The notes below the pieces were generated by a model. That model saw nothing but the letters and a program-made list of their open reading frames with translations. It ran no database searches and was not told where the DNA came from. DNA of 64,000 nt from Sulfitobacter faviae (GTDB lineage Bacteria > Pseudomonadota > Alphaproteobacteria > Rhodobacterales > Rhodobacteraceae): the NCBI RefSeq assembly GCF_029870955.1, contig NZ_PGFQ01000004.1:1-64000 (forward strand), given 5' to 3'. The position numbers and the translations under genes were made by a program. Positions 39,132-49,594 of this stretch are shown piece by piece (within the stretch, counting starts at the first letter, position 1; every line of letters starts with the position of its first letter).

Positions 39132-40102
39132 TCACCGGTCAATTTTTTTTTGTAGTTCAATTTGCCAGTTCGCCTTGAACGCGTCCCAATCGGCGACAAG
39201 CCGGGGGTGGGGGCTGGGATAGGCTTCACGCACCTTGGGGAGCAGGTCTGTCAGATAACGTTTCTGCGGCCCGAAATAGAGATGAACGAAAGGGATATCT
39301 TCGCGAATTACGATGGTTTTATCGTTGGTGTCGCAATAGATATTCAGCATCTCTTCGTCGTCTACACCGCCCGTGGCAACCTTGGACCAAAGGTCGCGCT
39401 GAAACAGCATGACGTTGATGGAAAAGCGCACGCTAGGGTCGAATTCGACGGCGCCAAGACCGGCTGTCAGCGATTTGAACCGCTCCGGCTGCAAGGTGGT
39501 CTCTTCGTGAATCCAACGGGCCAGATGTGGGAATTGCCAGACGGTGCCCCAGCCGCCGGGATCGGCAGCACCGGGTTCTGTGATACGGAACTCTTGATAG
39601 CCGGGCACATATTCACCAGCTATATGGCTATGTTTCATGATCCCGGCGTAGGTGTCCTGCAATTCCGGCAGGCTGGTCAACCGGTGGAACCCATAGGGGT
39701 TATTGTTCACCAGACCACTGACATAGGCAATTTTGTCAGGGTCTTGCTCAGCATAGGTTTCGATCATCCCTTCAAGCCAGCCGGGGTGATGGGGAATGCG
39801 TCATCGTCCAACTTTAGGATGTATTCGGCGTCGATATGGTTTTCGATCGCGTCCTGGATGCCAAAAAATGCTGGCTGTGCCTTCATCGGGTTCAACCAAT
39901 GTACCCGGCCGTAGTTCTGGCGGGAGGTGAACCGGCACATATCTTCGCAGATATCCGCCCCAGGCATCCCATGGCAATTAGACAGCAGGTAGATCGGCAC
40001 CGACTGCGGGGTGGTGGCTAGAACCTGACTGATGGTGATGTCGAGCGCCTCGAAATCATTGCAGGTCAGGATGAGGATCGCTGTGTTTGAAAGGGAAATC
40101 AT
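39132..40102 (-). CDS. Family 2 glycosyltransferase (one-base frameshift)
   Basis: N-terminal ILILTCNDFEALDITISQVL and EYILKLDDDAFPI (DxD metal site). The frame stops at 39764 but one G restored near 39770 gives PAGLKGMIETYAEQDPDK and continues to 39132. About 324 residues. Its start overlaps the stop of the galactofuranosyltransferase gene (ATGA), so they are co-translated; it probably adds the next sugar to the same glycan. Confidence 0.8.
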
Positions 40103-41877
40103 GAATTTGTCCTGCGGTCTTTATAGGCGCGTAGCAACCGCCCCCGGATGCAGTACAGCTTTGCGATAAGCAAGACGGCATGTAGGAAGCGGAAGGGTGC
40201 TGAAATCTCACGTTTGCGCAGATAGGCGGTATCGGTGAAGGGAACTACATCCAGATAGGCCCCCTGTGCGCGCGCGTGTAGCAATGGGTTGTTTTCCACG
40301 ATTGGCAATGGATCAGGGGTCTTCCAAGCCGAAGGTTTGATCCAGTCGCGCAGCACGGCGCGAATGCGTGGCCGTTCGCCGCCCCCAAGGCGGGCCTGCG
40401 TCTCGGGCATGTCTGATACGTCCTCAGCGGTGGCCAAATCGGTCTTATCGTCCTTCGCCACCAGCCTGTCTTTTTCCGAAGGCGCCTTAGGGATCGGCAG
40501 CGGTTTGGAAGCCATGCCGCGGACATGTTTAAGCGTCTTGCCGATATCCGACTTTTGCAGGCGATCCGGCCCCGCCATAAAATCGGACAGGGCAGCGTTG
40601 AACATCCGTTGGCGGTCTGCCTGTAAGCTCAGCATCAGGTAGCCCGCGATCTGGAACAACTGCTTCGCCGATAGGCTCAGGCCCTCGGAATTGCGCGCCC
40701 GCAGGATCAGGTCATTGCGGATGTCATAGTAATAATAGGCGGGTGCGCCCTCCTCTCCGTGGGCCACGACAAGGTTGGGCGGCACGATCGTCGGCACATC
40801 CTGCGCCCGGCTTTCATAGCCGAACATGATGTCATCGCGTTTGATGAACTGTTTTTCGGGCATGGTGGGTGTTGGCCCGTTTAGGTCTACCATCAGACTC
40901 CACCAGCCGCTGAAATCAGCCTCGTAATAGCCGTAAACCCGGTGCCGATCCCATCCTTGTAGGTCAGAAAAGGGGTTGATCAGATCGATCCCAAAAGTGT
41001 GAGAGCCCGATACATTCGCTCCCTGCTCCTTCACGATCCGCTCAGGCACATTCAGGATCTCGGCCATCGTGCCCACATGCAAATTTTTTGCAAAACAGGA
41101 GATGGCATAAAGCCGGTCAATGAAATCGGTCAGGATCGCGATGTCATCATCCATGATGACAAAATGCCGGTACCCCTTTTCTTTGAAATGGGCATGACCC
41201 GCCAAGAAGCCGCCCGTACCGCCAACGTTTGGCAGCCCTTTGACCTCTGCCATCGCAAGGCCTTCGGGCAGCGGATCACCGTTGTTAACCACCAAAAGGT
41301 CCAGCACCCCGGCCGCATAGGCCGCACTCTGGGCCAATGTCTCAAGGTTGGGCAAAAGATAGGCCGCTTTATTGTAGGTCGTGATCGACACACCAAGCGG
41401 CTGCAGGATCTTGGGCTTGGGCGTGGTCCATGCCAACAAATCGATCGACAGGTCGCCTTCCCAACTCAGCTCGAAATAGAGCCTATAGGGTCTTTTGCTC
41501 AGCTTCACCGGGATCGCGATATCCGCCGCACCGGTTCCGACTTCCTCATGGATGAGGAGAGGGGCCATGTTGGCTGTTCGGCTCAAAATACGCAGCCGCC
41601 AATTGGACGCCGAAAAGCGCGCTAAACCAGTGACCGTCTTCAATCTGCAAATGCGGAAATAATGCTCAACGGGAAGAGCATTTAGGACAGTGTCATAACT
41701 GCGAATTTGGGTGTGGTTACTGGTAACGAAATGGGGGGCGGTCCGGTCGATGTAAGCCCCGTTGAGTTTGTCAGGGTTTCCGAACCTGTCGTCATCGACG
41801 CAACGCATCAAGATCAAATGATCTACGCTGTCGATATTGGTTGTCAGTGGAATTGTGGCTTTTGCTGATGGGGTCAT
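40099..41877 (-). CDS. GlfT2-like galactofuranosyltransferase
   Basis: 592 residues with the GlfT2 layout: an N-terminal beta-sandwich (residues 1-160; VTSNHTQIRSYDTVLNALP), a GT-A domain with NVGGTGGFLAGHAHF (UDP-Galf loop) and FVIMDDDI (metal site), then DFSGWWSLMVD and a helical C-terminus. In mycobacteria GlfT2 polymerises galactofuran from UDP-Galf. The glf gene lies 91 bp upstream in the same direction, supporting the assignment. Confidence 0.85.
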   Translation of the reverse strand: MTPSAKATIPLTTNIDSVDHLILMRCVDDDRFGNPDKLNGAYIDRTAPHFVTSNHTQIRSYDTVLNALPVEHYFRICRLKTVTGLARFSASNWRLRILSRTANMAPLLIHEEVGTGAADIAIPVKLSKRPYRLYFELSWEGDLSIDLLAWTTPKPKILQPLGVSITTYNKAAYLLPNLETLAQSAAYAAGVLDLLVVNNGDPLPEGLAMAEVKGLPNVGGTGGFLAGHAHFKEKGYRHFVIMDDDIAILTDFIDRLYAISCFAKNLHVGTMAEILNVPERIVKEQGANVSGSHTFGIDLINPFSDLQGWDRHRVYGYYEADFSGWWSLMVDLNGPTPTMPEKQFIKRDDIMFGYESRAQDVPTIVPPNLVVAHGEEGAPAYYYYDIRNDLILRARNSEGLSLSAKQLFQIAGYLMLSLQADRQRMFNAALSDFMAGPDRLQKSDIGKTLKHVRGMASKPLPIPKAPSEKDRLVAKDDKTDLATAEDVSDMPETQARLGGGERPRIRAVLRDWIKPSAWKTPDPLPIVENNPLLHARAQGAYLDVVPFTDTAYLRKREISAPFRFLHAVLLIAKLYCIRGRLLRAYKDRRTNS

Positions 41878-41968
41878 TTAATCGGCTTTAAAATAAGAAA
41901 TTGAAAGGAACCATGAACCATCGCCTGTAGCGATTATCCTGCCACCCTGATGCGGGTCAAGCGGCAGT

Positions 41969-43461
<1,493 letters not shown>

Positions 43462-43495
43462 AAAAAACGCCCTGCATTAACTACGCAGGACGTTT
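43462..43495 (-). terminator. Rho-independent terminator
   Basis: Read on minus: AAACGTCCTGCG, loop tagttaatg, then CGCAGGGCGTTTTTT-type arm ending in a T run. It sits 30 bp after the stop of the small exported protein gene and closes the minus-strand regulator unit. Confidence 0.8.
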
Positions 43496-43524
43496 CAGGT
43501 CTAAAAATATTTTCTTTCGTGAAC

Positions 43525-43866
43525 TTAATTGGTGGTCGTGGTGGTGGTAGAAGACGAAGAACCTGCAGCAATGGCTATGAGCACCAGAGCTGCCCCAGCT
43601 GCGCCGCCTGCGGTACCGATACCGGAACCTGCATCAAACAAGCCCGCGTTATCAGCACGCACACAGACGCGAGCCGTACTGCCATCAACGGTTACCGGGT
43701 CCGGCTTGCAGTTATAAACTACGCCAGTTGCACCCTGGACCTGCAAGGAATAAACGGCGTCACTTGACGCGCCCAAGACGTTTGCCTGAGTGGTGGCGGC
43801 GGTCTGAGCGGATGCAGCCCCCGAGAAGGCAATCATCGCGACGGTAGCTGCTACAAACGTTTTCAT
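43525..43866 (-). CDS. Small exported protein with Ser/Thr-rich tail
   Basis: 113 residues. Signal peptide MKTFVAATVAMIAFSGAASA, a short extracellular part with two Cys (VVYNCKPDPV, ARVCVRADN) likely disulfide-bonded, a hydrophobic Gly/Ala segment (GTAGGAAGAALVLIAIAAG) that may be a C-terminal membrane anchor, and a tail SSSSTTTTTTN. No family recognised. It follows the XRE-TPR regulator by 82 bp in the same direction and is terminated by a strong hairpin. Confidence 0.7.
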   Translation of the reverse strand: MKTFVAATVAMIAFSGAASAQTAATTQANVLGASSDAVYSLQVQGATGVVYNCKPDPVTVDGSTARVCVRADNAGLFDAGSGIGTAGGAAGAALVLIAIAAGSSSSTTTTTTN

Positions 43867-43948
43867 TGGAAATACTCCTGTTATTTACCTAAAAATCTTA
43901 CTTGCATAAACCTAATGCGACGCAAAGAGAAATCTCCTTATAAACGCT

Positions 43949-45415
43949 CTATTGGCTGTGTGCCGTGGCCCTAACCTTGATCTCAGAAGCCAGCTTACCC
44001 GCCTTTTCTTGATAGAACGTATCCCCTTCGTCTTCAAAGACCTCGAGCGCGGCGGTGATATGACGCGCGGCTAACGCGAGATGGTGTGATTGCTCAGAAG
44101 GGACATCATGCTCGGCTAGCGATTTAGCTACTATGGCTAAGTTTTCTTGTGTCAGCGCCCAGTCGAACGGTGCCGTATCCCGATTGCGCGCCTTAAGCGT
44201 ATCGTGCAGCAGTTTATCTGCCTGCTTGAGTAGCACGAGCCTGCCTTTTCCGCGTGTTGCATTCGCCGTCTCAAGCAAGGCGACAGCTACGTTCTGGGTG
44301 GTCATCGCCCATTCGAGGGGGTTGCTTTCTTGAGAACGCAAGCGAAGCGCTGCGCGGAAGGCTTCGATTGCGCGGGCCAGATAAGCAAGCCGATCGACGT
44401 CATCGTCGCACTGCTTTGCCCTTAGCGACAATGCTGCACCTAGGTTTTGCTGTATCATTGCCCATATGTCACCGTCTTCGCTTATTGAGACTAGCGAAAG
44501 AGCCTCTTCGTATTTCTCGGTCGCTTCGTCCATCAAAATCATGCTAACAGGATCCCCAGACCGAACGCTGATGTTTGCCAATGCATTGGCAAGATTTTGT
44601 AGGATGCGGGCGCGTCGGGGCGCAGCGTAGTCATCAGCTTCGAGTGCTGGGCGCAATATGTCAGCCGAACGTTCCAGACCGGTTCCTCCAAATCGCAAGC
44701 CGTGCTCGAACAGCAATCGGTGATATCCAAGCCGGGCTTCTATGGATCGTAGTGGATCGAGGCTACGCCATGTTTCTGCGGCGCTCAAAAACCCTTCATA
44801 GGCGTCATCAGCCCGCCCACGTAGCAGCGCATTGCGCGCTCGCGCCTCCTTGGCACGGACTACCATTTTGCTATAGCTTTCATCGACTTGCCGTAACAAA
44901 AATTCATATCTGTCGAAATCAAGTTGGGCGGCAGCCTCGCGTGCGGCGGTCCTAATTTCTGCCAAATCGCCCATAGGGCCATCCAATTCCCTCAGCCGGC
45001 GCTTATAAATACGGTACTCCGACGCTTTATCATCAAGGAGCTGGCGCAGTTCTGTATCGGTTCTGTCAAAGACATGCTTGATCTCGAAGCGGCTAGCTAG
45101 TGCTTCAAGCTGATCACGGCGCGCGCTGGACAGCCCTTCAAGTTGCAAGGAAGGATTAGGCGATGGCGTGCGGAGACTATCTATCTCTTGCTGTGGAATA
45201 TCGAGCGCGTGAGCTAGCCCTTGTACCGTGCGCGCTGCTGGGTTGGCTACGTGACCGTTCTCAAGCCTTGAGATGCTGGCTTTACGGCCTTCGTCATTCC
45301 ATACATTTATAGCTAGTTCTCGTACCGATAGCCCCAAATCATCACGATACGACCGGACAAGTCGTCCGAACCGGGCACCAAAAGAGTTGACGTTAGAAGA
45401 AGCACGCTTCGTCAT
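43949..45415 (-). CDS. XRE-type regulator with TPR-like C-terminus
   Basis: Helix-turn-helix at residues about 15-70 (RSYRDDLGLSVRELAINV, KASISRLENGHVANP), then a long alpha-helical region with TPR-like pairs (AMIQQNLGAALSLRAKQC, AMTTQNVAVALLETANATR, ALTQENLAIVAKSLAEHD). About 488 residues from MTKRASSNV at 45415; the ATG at 45442 is an alternative. Such proteins couple a sensory TPR domain to DNA binding. Located next to the curli genes, so it may regulate them. Confidence 0.75.
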   Translation of the reverse strand: MTKRASSNVNSFGARFGRLVRSYRDDLGLSVRELAINVWNDEGRKASISRLENGHVANPAARTVQGLAHALDIPQQEIDSLRTPSPNPSLQLEGLSSARRDQLEALASRFEIKHVFDRTDTELRQLLDDKASEYRIYKRRLRELDGPMGDLAEIRTAAREAAAQLDFDRYEFLLRQVDESYSKMVVRAKEARARNALLRGRADDAYEGFLSAAETWRSLDPLRSIEARLGYHRLLFEHGLRFGGTGLERSADILRPALEADDYAAPRRARILQNLANALANISVRSGDPVSMILMDEATEKYEEALSLVSISEDGDIWAMIQQNLGAALSLRAKQCDDDVDRLAYLARAIEAFRAALRLRSQESNPLEWAMTTQNVAVALLETANATRGKGRLVLLKQADKLLHDTLKARNRDTAPFDWALTQENLAIVAKSLAEHDVPSEQSHHLALAARHITAALEVFEDEGDTFYQEKAGKLASEIKVRATAHSQ

Positions 45416-45703
45416 CGTTCGACACCGCGTTGAGATGTGCATTGCGCTAAGCTAGCTATATTGAAAGCTGATCCTATACCTTCACTACAAGACTCTTTTC
45501 GAGGGTGACCAGCGCCTCCCAGTGACTTTTGGTGCTAGTCACCCTTCGTGCCCAAATCTTGAATGATGTGTAATCTCGAGGCGGCATTCTTAATGTCGCG
45601 GGCCAAAACTTCACCTGACAGAAAATTCCTATCATTACTTAGTGGTGGAGGGAGCTTTGCAGTATTGATCTCTCGTAGCGAGGACTTTTGCCAACACGCC
45701 TAA

Positions 45704-46336
45704 TCACCGGAGTTTTTTTTGAAACCGCAATTCCCCACGCAGAGCAATTGCGGCCTGTGTCCGGTTGTCTACTTGGAGCTTGCGAATTATTGTAGAGACA
45801 TGCGCTTCAACAGTATTGATCGAGATTGACAAGTTTCGCGCTATGGCCTTATTAGACTGGCCCTTCGCCACTTCTTCAAGGATTTCAATCTGTCGGCTTG
45901 TCAGCAAACCAAGCTGTATGCTCCCAGTTGGCTTGTCCCCGCCCACACCTTCATTGGGCAACTTGAATGGCAACACCCGATGCCCCTCCATCACCACCGA
46001 TATTACGGCCTTAATTTTAGCGGCAGGAAGGGTGGGTGGCACTACCGCGGCGACATTATCAGGTAAGCCTCGGGTACTTTCGAAAAGCACTTGGTCTTGA
46101 GGGAATAGAACAATACGCGCTGCTTCAAAGTTCTTCATGCCAAATGCGACGCATTCCGAAAGCGCATCGATCGTGGTGTACGATAGTAAAACAACGGTTG
46201 CGTCCGGAGGTACCTCAGATGATACGGAAGCAGTTATATATGGCACTTTCAAGTCCAGTAATATGAGCTCCAACGCGGATCTCATCAAAAAACAACCACC
46301 TAAAATTGCAACTTTATCGTTTTTTTCACTGTCCAT
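45704..46336 (-). CDS. LuxR-family regulator, CsgD-like position
   Basis: 210 residues. N-terminal receiver-like half without the canonical phospho-acceptor pattern (VAILGGCFLMRSALELIL, ATVVLLSYTTIDAL), then a LuxR helix-turn-helix: LTSRQIEILEEVAKGQSNKA and INTVEAHVSTIIRKLQ. That combination (degenerate receiver plus LuxR domain) is the architecture of CsgD, the curli master regulator. ATG 46336 follows gggggaaat. It is 840 bp from csgA on the opposite strand. CsgD orthology is an inference. Confidence 0.75.
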   Translation of the reverse strand: MDSEKNDKVAILGGCFLMRSALELILLDLKVPYITASVSSEVPPDATVVLLSYTTIDALSECVAFGMKNFEAARIVLFPQDQVLFESTRGLPDNVAAVVPPTLPAAKIKAVISVVMEGHRVLPFKLPNEGVGGDKPTGSIQLGLLTSRQIEILEEVAKGQSNKAIARNLSISINTVEAHVSTIIRKLQVDNRTQAAIALRGELRFQKKLR

Positions 46337-46440
46337 ATTTCCCCCGACCACTGCCGCATTTAGATTGCAACAGCACGATTAAACGATCTCATATCAGTTA
46401 TGCCGAATCTGCTTTAAAAAAGCAGACGACCCGCATAAGG

Positions 46441-46755
46441 TTACTCCACCGCGATATGTGCGATAGGCAATACAGGCACATTCTCCGCCTCCAAAGAAAG
46501 CATGGACGCATCAGCAGTCTGCGCCACCTGTACGGAAGTTTTATTACGCTGTGCTTGTTGACTCCGATTTGACCGGGCAGCCCTTGCACGCGCAGCTCGT
46601 TGATCCGGCACTTCCATCGCCTGCCGAACATACACTATCTTAGTTTTTGTGGTCGCTTGCATCACATAAACGCGATCTTTTGCGTAAGTTGACGTCCCAA
46701 GGGCAGCCATGCCCAATGCTATTGCAGGAATTGCAAACCTGAATGGAGCAACCAT
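46441..46755 (-). CDS. Small exported basic protein
   Basis: 104 residues with a signal peptide (FRFAIPAIALGMAALGTSTYA) and an Arg/Ala/Gln-rich mature part (RAARARAARSNRSQQAQRNK). No family recognised. Start preceded by ctccaggagaaag. It is divergent from csgA and lies 104 bp upstream of the LuxR gene in the same direction, so it may be part of the curli regulon. Confidence 0.6.
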   Translation of the reverse strand: MVAPFRFAIPAIALGMAALGTSTYAKDRVYVMQATTKTKIVYVRQAMEVPDQRAARARAARSNRSQQAQRNKTSVQVAQTADASMLSLEAENVPVLPIAHIAVE

Positions 46756-47175
46756 GTCTTTCTCCTGGAGGTAGTAAAAACTAGATCGTATGAAGCGAAC
46801 TTACAAACTCCCCTAAGCTCAACAGCTTACAGTAAAAATATGATCCTAATATCGCCTGCTTATAAACCACCTTGCGACACAATCTGAGCAAGATTCAGCG
46901 CAAAGTCAATATTTTTGGACTTTCCTGAGGACACCTAACGGAAAACCCTCATCGAATCGTCGATCAAGCCAAAATCCTTAGGTCGAAATCACCGAAAACG
47001 GTAACGCCGATCGCCCAGATCGAGAGTTTCCTATAAGGCCATCTGAGCCGAATCATTAAAATCCCTTGCCAAAGCTGTGACCGATCTCCGGAATGTTCGG
47101 ATGTGGGAGCTGTTCGTAACTTTGTCCTGACCTGAGGCTGATCCTCGGGCTGGGTATAGGAAAAGGACATTCGAA
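46756..47175. promoter_or_regulatory. Curli divergent control region
   Basis: 420 bp between csgA (plus) and the small exported protein/LuxR unit (minus), laid out like the csgD-csgB intergenic region of enterobacteria. The minus-strand end is A+T-rich. aaaaggaca precedes the csgA ATG. I could not define operators. Confidence 0.55.
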
Positions 47176-48090
47176 ATGAAAAAGCTTCTCATGACTTCCA
47201 CAGCGTTGGTACTAGCAGCAGGTATGTCGTTTGCTCAAACGTCAACCGGACCAGACGTCAATCCAGATGATGCGACGGCACACTCTGGTAACGGTGCCAC
47301 GGCTGATCAGAACACCGGTTCCTTTGGAAATAGCGCGAGTGCTCTCGATACTGGTGGTGGCGGTATTGATGAAACGGCAGATGCTAGAGCTGACCTCGGC
47401 GGGGAGTGGGCCGATGCATTCGTTAACACCGCTGGGGGGATTACCGCAGGCGGGCAGACCTCAAATGCTCTTTCTGTAACGGTAGACAGTCAGCCCGCGA
47501 ACGCCAACCTTCAATTCCAGGTTGGCAACAACAACCAGTCCGTCAACCTTCAGTCTGGTACCGACCAAGAATCTGCAACGCTTCAAGATGGCGATGAGAA
47601 CGACGCAATCATTAGCCAGACTTTTGCGTCTAACGAAGCAGCAATTTCCCAATTGGGCGACCTGAACCAAAACGCGATCTTCCAGAACGGTATCGATAAT
47701 GGAGCTGCTGCAGCGCAGATTGGCGTAAGTAACGTTTCAACTATTCTGCAGAGCGGCAACCATAACATTGCTGCCACTTCGCAGGCGGGTAGCGGCAACA
47801 ATGCTATGACCTTCCAAAATAACGGTGACAACACTGCGGCACAGTTGCAGGTTGGTGACGACAACCTATCGTTCATCTCGCAAGGTGGTGGTGATAACGC
47901 TTCGCTTGATGCGATCGATGGCACTACGCGGAATATTGGAATTGCCGGTTCGGGCCTGAGTGCTACGGGCGCAGTAATGGGAGCCGCGTCGCTTAACTCT
48001 GCAGCAAGCATTCAGTTGGGTAGCTTGAATAAAAGCGCGATCATCCAGCAAGGTGGCAACAACGAAGCTGTGAACTATCAGAGCAACTGA
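47176..48090 (+). CDS. csgA: Curlin (CsgA-like major fibre subunit)
   Basis: 304 residues. Signal peptide MKKLLMTSTALVLAAGMSFA, a Gly/Asp-rich linker, then from about residue 105 curlin repeats of the S/A-x4-Q-x-G-x4-N-x5-Q type: AAISQLGDLNQNAIFQNG, AAAAQIGVSNVSTILQSG, AATSQAGSGNNAMTFQNN, AAQLQVGDDNLSFISQGG and a last ASIQLGSLNKSAIIQQGG. This repeat stacks as an amyloid beta-solenoid. Longer than E. coli CsgA. Followed by a hairpin terminator and csgH. Confidence 0.88.
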   Translation: MKKLLMTSTALVLAAGMSFAQTSTGPDVNPDDATAHSGNGATADQNTGSFGNSASALDTGGGGIDETADARADLGGEWADAFVNTAGGITAGGQTSNALSVTVDSQPANANLQFQVGNNNQSVNLQSGTDQESATLQDGDENDAIISQTFASNEAAISQLGDLNQNAIFQNGIDNGAAAAQIGVSNVSTILQSGNHNIAATSQAGSGNNAMTFQNNGDNTAAQLQVGDDNLSFISQGGGDNASLDAIDGTTRNIGIAGSGLSATGAVMGAASLNSAASIQLGSLNKSAIIQQGGNNEAVNYQSN

Positions 48091-48135
48091 TAGAGAACAC
48101 GCTTCTCTGTTTTGTCAGAGAGAATGAAAACAGTC

Positions 48136-48158
48136 AGGGGCGCCATTGTGGCGCCCCT
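48136..48158 (+). terminator. Hairpin terminator or attenuator after csgA
   Basis: AGGGGCGCCA, loop TTG, TGGCGCCCCT: a perfect 10-bp stem, followed by gtattc with few T residues. Its place between csgA and the assembly genes would allow more curlin than assembly protein to be made; a weak T tract fits partial read-through. Confidence 0.7.
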
Positions 48159-48185
48159 GTATTCGCACATGACGAGGAGTGCGTC

Positions 48186-48557
48186 ATGAATATGTCATTA
48201 ACTTTATTTCTTTTAGCAATGGTCGCCACACAAACGGATTCGGCGCCATTGGGAGAGAACTGCGCTCTTCATATGTCAGAGAACGGAAATGTGGTCACGC
48301 TGCAGGGCGTAGTAGACCCGCAAGACTGGCCTCAAGGTAGCTACAAGATGCAAATTGACGCTCGGCAGGGAGGAAGTCGGTCCCTCTCGCAACAGGCTGG
48401 TCAGTTCGGCGGCGAGCATACGCAATCTGCTGGCGGCTTTCTTGTTTTAGCATCTACGACAATGTATATTGCAAACGGAGGTCGTCTTACCGTCACGCTA
48501 CATGTCAAGGGCGGAGATCGTAGTACATCCTGCTCTTTCGATTATGAGTGGAAGTGA
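48186..48557 (+). CDS. csgH: CsgH-like curli chaperone
   Basis: 123 residues with a signal-like N-terminus (MNMSLTLFLLAMVATQTDSA) and a beta-rich mature part with two Cys (NCALHMSENG, STSCSFDYEW) and QAGQFGGEHTQSAGGFLVLA. Alphaproteobacteria carry CsgH in place of CsgC; it keeps curlin from nucleating in the periplasm. The position between csgA and csgB supports it. Assignment by length, Cys pattern and context. Confidence 0.75.
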   Translation: MNMSLTLFLLAMVATQTDSAPLGENCALHMSENGNVVTLQGVVDPQDWPQGSYKMQIDARQGGSRSLSQQAGQFGGEHTQSAGGFLVLASTTMYIANGGRLTVTLHVKGGDRSTSCSFDYEWK

Positions 48558-48579
48558 CCCGTTATCAAGGAATATGGAT

Positions 48580-49115
48580 ATGCGACTTAACCTCTTTATT
48601 GCTAAAATAGCGCTTATGCTTGTCGGCACAACCACTGGCCGGGCACAAGACTTTGGCTTTCAAGTTAGCAATGGGCTTACGCTTGAACAGGTAATTGTGA
48701 CCCAAGAGCGTACTGCTGGCGCGCCCCAAAGTTCTGGCGGGGACGGGTCATCGGCGGTAATTTCTCAAGATGGTGAAGGCAACAATGCGGTCAGCTCAAT
48801 CTCAGGTAGTCAGAACTCTGGAACTCTTGTGCTGCAACAAGGTAACGCAAACGATGCCATTGCTGTCATTCAAAACTCTCCCGGTAGCGCCATCGCTCAA
48901 GCTCAACTTGGAAGCAATAATTCTTCTTTGGCCGCTATCGTTGGGGGGCGGAGAACGGGATCGCATCGGCACAAATTGGCAACAGTCTCAGCAATTCAGT
49001 AGCACTTGTGGACTCGGTCGGTACCAAGGTCGTTTACGGACAAGCTGGGCAAAGCTACAGTGGCGGAATAGTGGTGCGAAATGCCCCCCGGGGCACGGTT
49101 GTTAAACTGAATTGA
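48580..49115 (+). CDS. csgB: CsgB-like curlin nucleator (one-base frameshift)
   Basis: About 178 residues. Signal peptide MRLNLFIAKIALMLVGTTTG, then curlin-like repeats (SSAVISQDGEGNNAVSSISG, GTLVLQQGNANDAIAVIQN, IAQAQLGSNNSSLAAIVGG). The run of six G at 48943-48948 lacks one; restored it gives AENGIASAQIGNSLSNSVAL and a non-repeat end GGIVVRNAPRGTVVKLN. A basic non-repeat C-terminus is typical of CsgB, the surface nucleator. I start at 48580, which has aagga at proper spacing, rather than 48574. Confidence 0.82.
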
Positions 49116-49229
49116 CCCTGATTGCAGTGCTCAGATTGTTTTAGCTCGCCGTGGAGAGCTTTAGTGTTTGATATAAAGGCTATGACAATCTGGTTTTAGC
49201 TTTCAGGCTTTGCTTGAGAGGAGACATTC

Positions 49230-49547
49230 ATGTTATCGGTCAGAACTATGCTTGGGCTAGGCACAGCCACATTACTGGTTAGTGCGGGTTCTGCCATTGC
49301 AGGTGACCTCATCTATAAACCGCTGGTTCCTGCGTTTGGCGGGACTCCAGATAATTGGGGCTACCTTCTAGGCACAGCGCAAATTCAAAACCAGCACTTG
49401 CCTCCGGCAGAGAGTGGGGGAAGCGGCGGCGCGCCTGACATTACCTTTCCTCCAATTGTAATCGATCTTGGTGGCGTGGGTTCCGACTCCGGATCATCTT
49501 CTACAGCTCAGGGCACGAATAACACTGCGGGCACGGCATCTAATTGA
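49230..49547 (+). CDS. csgF: CsgF-like curli secretion cap protein
   Basis: 105 residues, signal peptide ending SAIAG, then DLIYKPLVPAFGGTPDNWGYLLGTAQIQNQ-type text (seen as LIYKPLVPAFGG and YLLGTAQIQNQ), the conserved CsgF N-terminal segment that lines the CsgG pore. Gly/Ser-rich C-terminus. Preceded by gagaggagaca. Sits directly before csgG. Confidence 0.9.
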   Translation: MLSVRTMLGLGTATLLVSAGSAIAGDLIYKPLVPAFGGTPDNWGYLLGTAQIQNQHLPPAESGGSGGAPDITFPPIVIDLGGVGSDSGSSSTAQGTNNTAGTASN

Positions 49548-49594
49548 GGTAAACTGTAGACCGTCAAAAACGACGGCACTGAAACGGGGACGGC

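Noticed and set aside
39162-39914. A 250-codon plus-strand frame
   Set aside because: Antisense to the GT2 gene on minus; no ribosome-binding site or domain.
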